A program made the position numbers and the translations under genes. The notes beneath the pieces were generated by a model. The model had not been told where the DNA came from, did not search any database, and was given only the letters and a program-made list of their open reading frames with translations. 64,000 bases of DNA, taken from contig JAHZIX010000007.1 in the NCBI GenBank assembly GCA_022601195.1, forward strand, positions 1-64,000, read 5' to 3'. This DNA comes from Deltaproteobacteria bacterium. Its GTDB lineage: Bacteria > Acidobacteriota > Thermoanaerobaculia > Multivoradales > JAHZIX01. Shown here piece by piece: positions 61,714 through 64,000 of this stretch (positions within the stretch are counted from its first letter, which is position 1; each line of letters begins with the position of its first letter).

Positions 61714-62730
61714 TCATGTACCAGCTCCCTGGCAAGAGGCAGGTACCTCGACGCAGGGGAAGAAAATGCCCTCGTCGATGTAATTCCTCAACTCGTCGCC
61801 GATGAACGCCAACATCTCTTGCTCCAACTCCTCGCCATAGGAAACCCTTCCTTGCCGCGAAACCAAGGGCCCCGCCAGCAGAGCCTCGTCAGGAAATTCT
61901 CGGACCATATTGCGAAAAAAGGAGTCCGGTAGACGAAACGGGCCCAAGCTTACGGAATGGAGGCGATGGCTGTCGAGGCGCTCGAAGATCGACCGAAAAA
62001 GCTGCCGATATTGCTCTTGGTAGCTCGGATGGTAGATCACCGGATCGAAGCGGAGGCCTAACCGCCAGCCTCGTGCCTGAAGTTTTTCCATCGCCTGAAT
62101 TCGCCGCTCCACCGGGGGTGCCTTGTGTTCCAATGCTTCAGCTATCTCAGCGGGAGTAAAGCTGTAGGCCACGACGGCATTGGCCAGAGGCTCGACTTCC
62201 AATAGCGGCTTCACTGCCGCACTCTTGGTTCGCAGCTCGACGAGAGCTTGGGGCCGGGCTCTGAAGAACGGCAGGAACTCACAAGCGAACCCGGTGACCT
62301 GCTCTAAAGCCAAGCTATCGCAATCGTACCCGGAGAAAAAATGAGCCCTGGGGGAAGCAGCCAGCACTTCATCGATGCCGCTTTGGAAATCCTCGTAGTT
62401 TACGAAGTGGAGGTAGTGGGCCGAGCGGAACATTCCTTGGAGAAAGCAATAGCGGCAGTCGTAGAGGCAGTTCAACATGTGGGAGAAGTAGAAATTCTCC
62501 TGGCTACCGATGCCATAGCCAGCCGGAGCCGCCAAAACCGTCGCGCCGTGCTTCTTGGCTAGCACTAGAGCTGGCTGCCGTTTCTGCAGGCGGAAACTCT
62601 GAGCCTTGCGGTTGAATACCTCTCCATAGCGCTCGCAGGAAATACGCACTGCTTTGGGAAAGCGACCGCAGATCTCTTTCGTCCTGGGATGGTCTTCTAC
62701 TTCCCGCTCGATGTAGATGCGCTCGATCAT
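61714..62730 (-). CDS. Spore photoproduct lyase-like radical SAM protein
   Basis: This 338-residue protein has the radical SAM cluster cysteines 88, 92 and 95 (CLYDCRYCFLQG) in the context typical of the SplB family (HMLNCLYDCRYCFLQGMFRS), and GLRFDPVIYHPSYQEQYRQL in the C-terminal half. In endospore formers, SplB repairs thymine dimers. Homologues in non-spore-formers are common, and their substrate is not established. The gene overlaps the nucleosidase gene by four bases (ATGA). No sporulation genes are seen. Confidence 0.88.
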   Translation of the reverse strand: MIERIYIEREVEDHPRTKEICGRFPKAVRISCERYGEVFNRKAQSFRLQKRQPALVLAKKHGATVLAAPAGYGIGSQENFYFSHMLNCLYDCRYCFLQGMFRSAHYLHFVNYEDFQSGIDEVLAASPRAHFFSGYDCDSLALEQVTGFACEFLPFFRARPQALVELRTKSAAVKPLLEVEPLANAVVAYSFTPAEIAEALEHKAPPVERRIQAMEKLQARGWRLGLRFDPVIYHPSYQEQYRQLFRSIFERLDSHRLHSVSLGPFRLPDSFFRNMVREFPDEALLAGPLVSRQGRVSYGEELEQEMLAFIGDELRNYIDEGIFFPCVEVPASCQGAGT

Positions 62731-63593
62731 TCTCCCTCTCTCCCCGGCTGGGCAGGCTGCTCGATAGAATCTTCTCCCAACCCTTTCTTCTCTGCTTCTC
62801 GAGCCACCTGCCGCTTCAGATACACGAGGACCTCTTTGGAAGAAGATCCGACCTCTGGGAGGTTCTGCAATACCCCTTGACCACCGCTGAGGACTTCCCA
62901 GCGTTGCAGAAGACGCCGCAACTGACGTTCTTGGGCCACCGTGAAGTGCCAGCGTTCGAGGATTTCGCTCAACTCCGCCGGCACCCCATGGGCTGAGAGT
63001 AGCTCCGCCGCCAGCGCCTCGTTGGCGGTCACCAAAGTACCCAAGGTGTCTCCATGGGCCTCCAGAAGCGAGGTGATCTTGGCGGCTGTCAGCTGTTCGA
63101 GGCGATCTCCAGGCCCGTCGGAGACGACTTTGAGACAGTGCACCAACTCGGCGGTGGCAAATCGACTCGCTGCAGCAAAAAAACCGACGGACTCCATTTC
63201 ATAGCCCTGGTCTACTGCATACCGGCGTTCCGGCCGGTCCACGGTACATACGGTGCTGGTTCGACAGGGCGCTGAGAAAGCCAAGGGGGGAAACCATGAT
63301 CGATCATTAGAGGCGTCGACCAGTTTGTGGGCCAGCAGGACTTCCCCGACAGGCCAGCTAGCGTGACCGCAACACCCAAAATTAATCCAGCCACAGTTCC
63401 GACGACCACCCGAGAGCTGGAAGAGAAAGGCTGTCGCCGCCGCCGAGTTGACCCTTCCTATCCCGGATACGACCAACCAGCGATCTTCCTTTCGGAAGAC
63501 CGGAAATGGCAAGTCGTCAGCGACCGACTTGAGGCCGTAGCGGGCGATCACCGGTCGAGCTTCGCAGCCCATGGCAACGACGAACCGCGTCAT
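62727..63593 (-). CDS. Nucleoside phosphorylase/nucleosidase-like protein
   Basis: The ATG at 63593 follows AAGGAGG. The first 200 residues fit the PNP/MTAP nucleosidase fold: TRFVVAMGCEARPVIARYGL, SGIGRVNSAAATAFLFQLSG and EMESVGFFAAASRF with the substrate-binding Glu. The remaining C-terminal stretch is helical and charged. Substrates of related enzymes include MTA/SAH nucleosides and hopanoid precursors; the specific one is not clear. It overlaps both neighbours by four bases (start in the glycosyltransferase stop, end in the lyase start), so it belongs to a tight operon. Confidence 0.82.
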   Translation of the reverse strand: MTRFVVAMGCEARPVIARYGLKSVADDLPFPVFRKEDRWLVVSGIGRVNSAAATAFLFQLSGGRRNCGWINFGCCGHASWPVGEVLLAHKLVDASNDRSWFPPLAFSAPCRTSTVCTVDRPERRYAVDQGYEMESVGFFAAASRFATAELVHCLKVVSDGPGDRLEQLTAAKITSLLEAHGDTLGTLVTANEALAAELLSAHGVPAELSEILERWHFTVAQERQLRRLLQRWEVLSGGQGVLQNLPEVGSSSKEVLVYLKRQVAREAEKKGLGEDSIEQPAQPGREGE

Positions 63594-64000
63594 GAGGCTG
63601 CCTCCTTCTTCGGTGGCCGCTCTGGTTCTGATGGCTGAGAATGAGGTCTGTCGCTGTGGCGCCGCAGCTTTTCCTCGTAGAGCTCGATCTCGTCCTCTCG
63701 CCCTCGTTTTCGCAACCCTCCTAGGTAAACTTCGATCTTGTTGCACAGCATCTCTTGGGCCGCCTGGCGGTCTCCCGGACTGAGGTTGTCGTCCCCGAGA
63801 GCTTTCTCCAAAGCCACGATACGAAACCGATCCATCCCCCAGAAGCGGCGAGACAGCTGGTCCTCATGACCGCCATACTTCACCACCAAGGGCTCCTCCA
63901 CCAGAAGCACGGGAAAACGGCTGGTGACTCGTAGCCAAAGGTCATAGTCCTCACAAACCGGCAGAGATTCATCGAAGCCTCCCACCTCTTGCACCACCGA
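63590..64000 (-). CDS. Family 2 glycosyltransferase, C-terminal part (runs off right edge)
   Basis: The frame has no start within the window; 137 codons are present. VGGFDESLPVCEDYDLWLRV is the conserved region after the catalytic site of GT2 enzymes, with the acidic E-D-Y-D-L pattern. A coiled basic C-terminus follows. The enzyme would transfer a sugar from a nucleotide donor to a lipid or glycan. Its TGA overlaps the ATG of the nucleosidase gene (ATGA). It is the first gene seen of the leftward operon. Confidence 0.85.
   Translation of the reverse strand, partial: SVVQEVGGFDESLPVCEDYDLWLRVTSRFPVLLVEEPLVVKYGGHEDQLSRRFWGMDRFRIVALEKALGDDNLSPGDRQAAQEMLCNKIEVYLGGLRKRGREDEIELYEEKLRRHSDRPHSQPSEPERPPKKEAAS

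Overview
This window looks like high-GC chromosomal DNA from an environmental Gram-negative heterotroph. I infer an Acidobacteriota-like (Thermoanaerobaculia-type) bacterium, but no rRNA or other decisive marker is present. The basis is the number of secreted repeat proteins with a C-terminal FESGDTSxW-type tail, the Na+-NQR operon, the ECF sigma/CHAT module and the mixture of secreted proteases. No rRNA or tRNA gene and no CRISPR array was seen.

Left part (1-12 kb). A truncated IS3-type OrfA runs off the left edge and is followed by a patchwork of small unrecognised or decayed ORFs (about 0.5-3.7 kb). Then come a metallophosphoesterase, a DUF3667 membrane protein, a 41/42-bp tandem repeat block (5821-6250), a two-gene secreted/membrane pair, a broken LRR gene, an NHL-propeller/TPR protein, a PaaI-type thioesterase and two small secreted proteins.

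Surface-protein island (12-28 kb). This holds a di-heme beta-propeller/peroxidase-like protein, a DUF433/DUF5615 toxin-antitoxin pair, two tandem LRR paralogues, two tandem beta-helix paralogues plus the collapsed remnant of a third, and a large subtilase with FG-GAP-like repeats. Five of these proteins share the short C-terminal tag. The layout implies duplication of an LRR + beta-helix unit, with loss of one beta-helix copy.

Regulatory and unknown-system region (28-47 kb). Anti-sigma, ECF sigma, a secreted TPR-CHAT protease, a DegT-type aminotransferase and a small membrane protein form one leftward operon. A rightward three-gene operon (35843-40096) encodes an unrecognised protein, an alpha-helical protein and a large protein with a PIN-like nuclease signature; it is the best candidate here for an undescribed system. 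It is followed by a PKD subtilase and a duplicated two-gene module, each copy a small secreted protein plus a secreted HExxH metallopeptidase.

Housekeeping part (47-64 kb). Here are a geranylgeranyl-reductase-like flavoprotein, a B12-binding radical SAM enzyme, trpS, a CBS-domain protein and the complete Na+-translocating NADH:quinone reductase operon nqrABCDEF with its maturation genes apbE and nqrM. A perfect CRP-type palindrome lies between this operon and a GNAT gene. A leftward operon at the right edge carries a glycosyltransferase (partial), a nucleosidase-like protein, a spore-photoproduct-lyase-like radical SAM protein and an SDR.

Functions are assigned from sequence reading alone, without database searches. 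Start codons were chosen by ribosome binding site and signal peptide, so several are shorter than the longest open frame.
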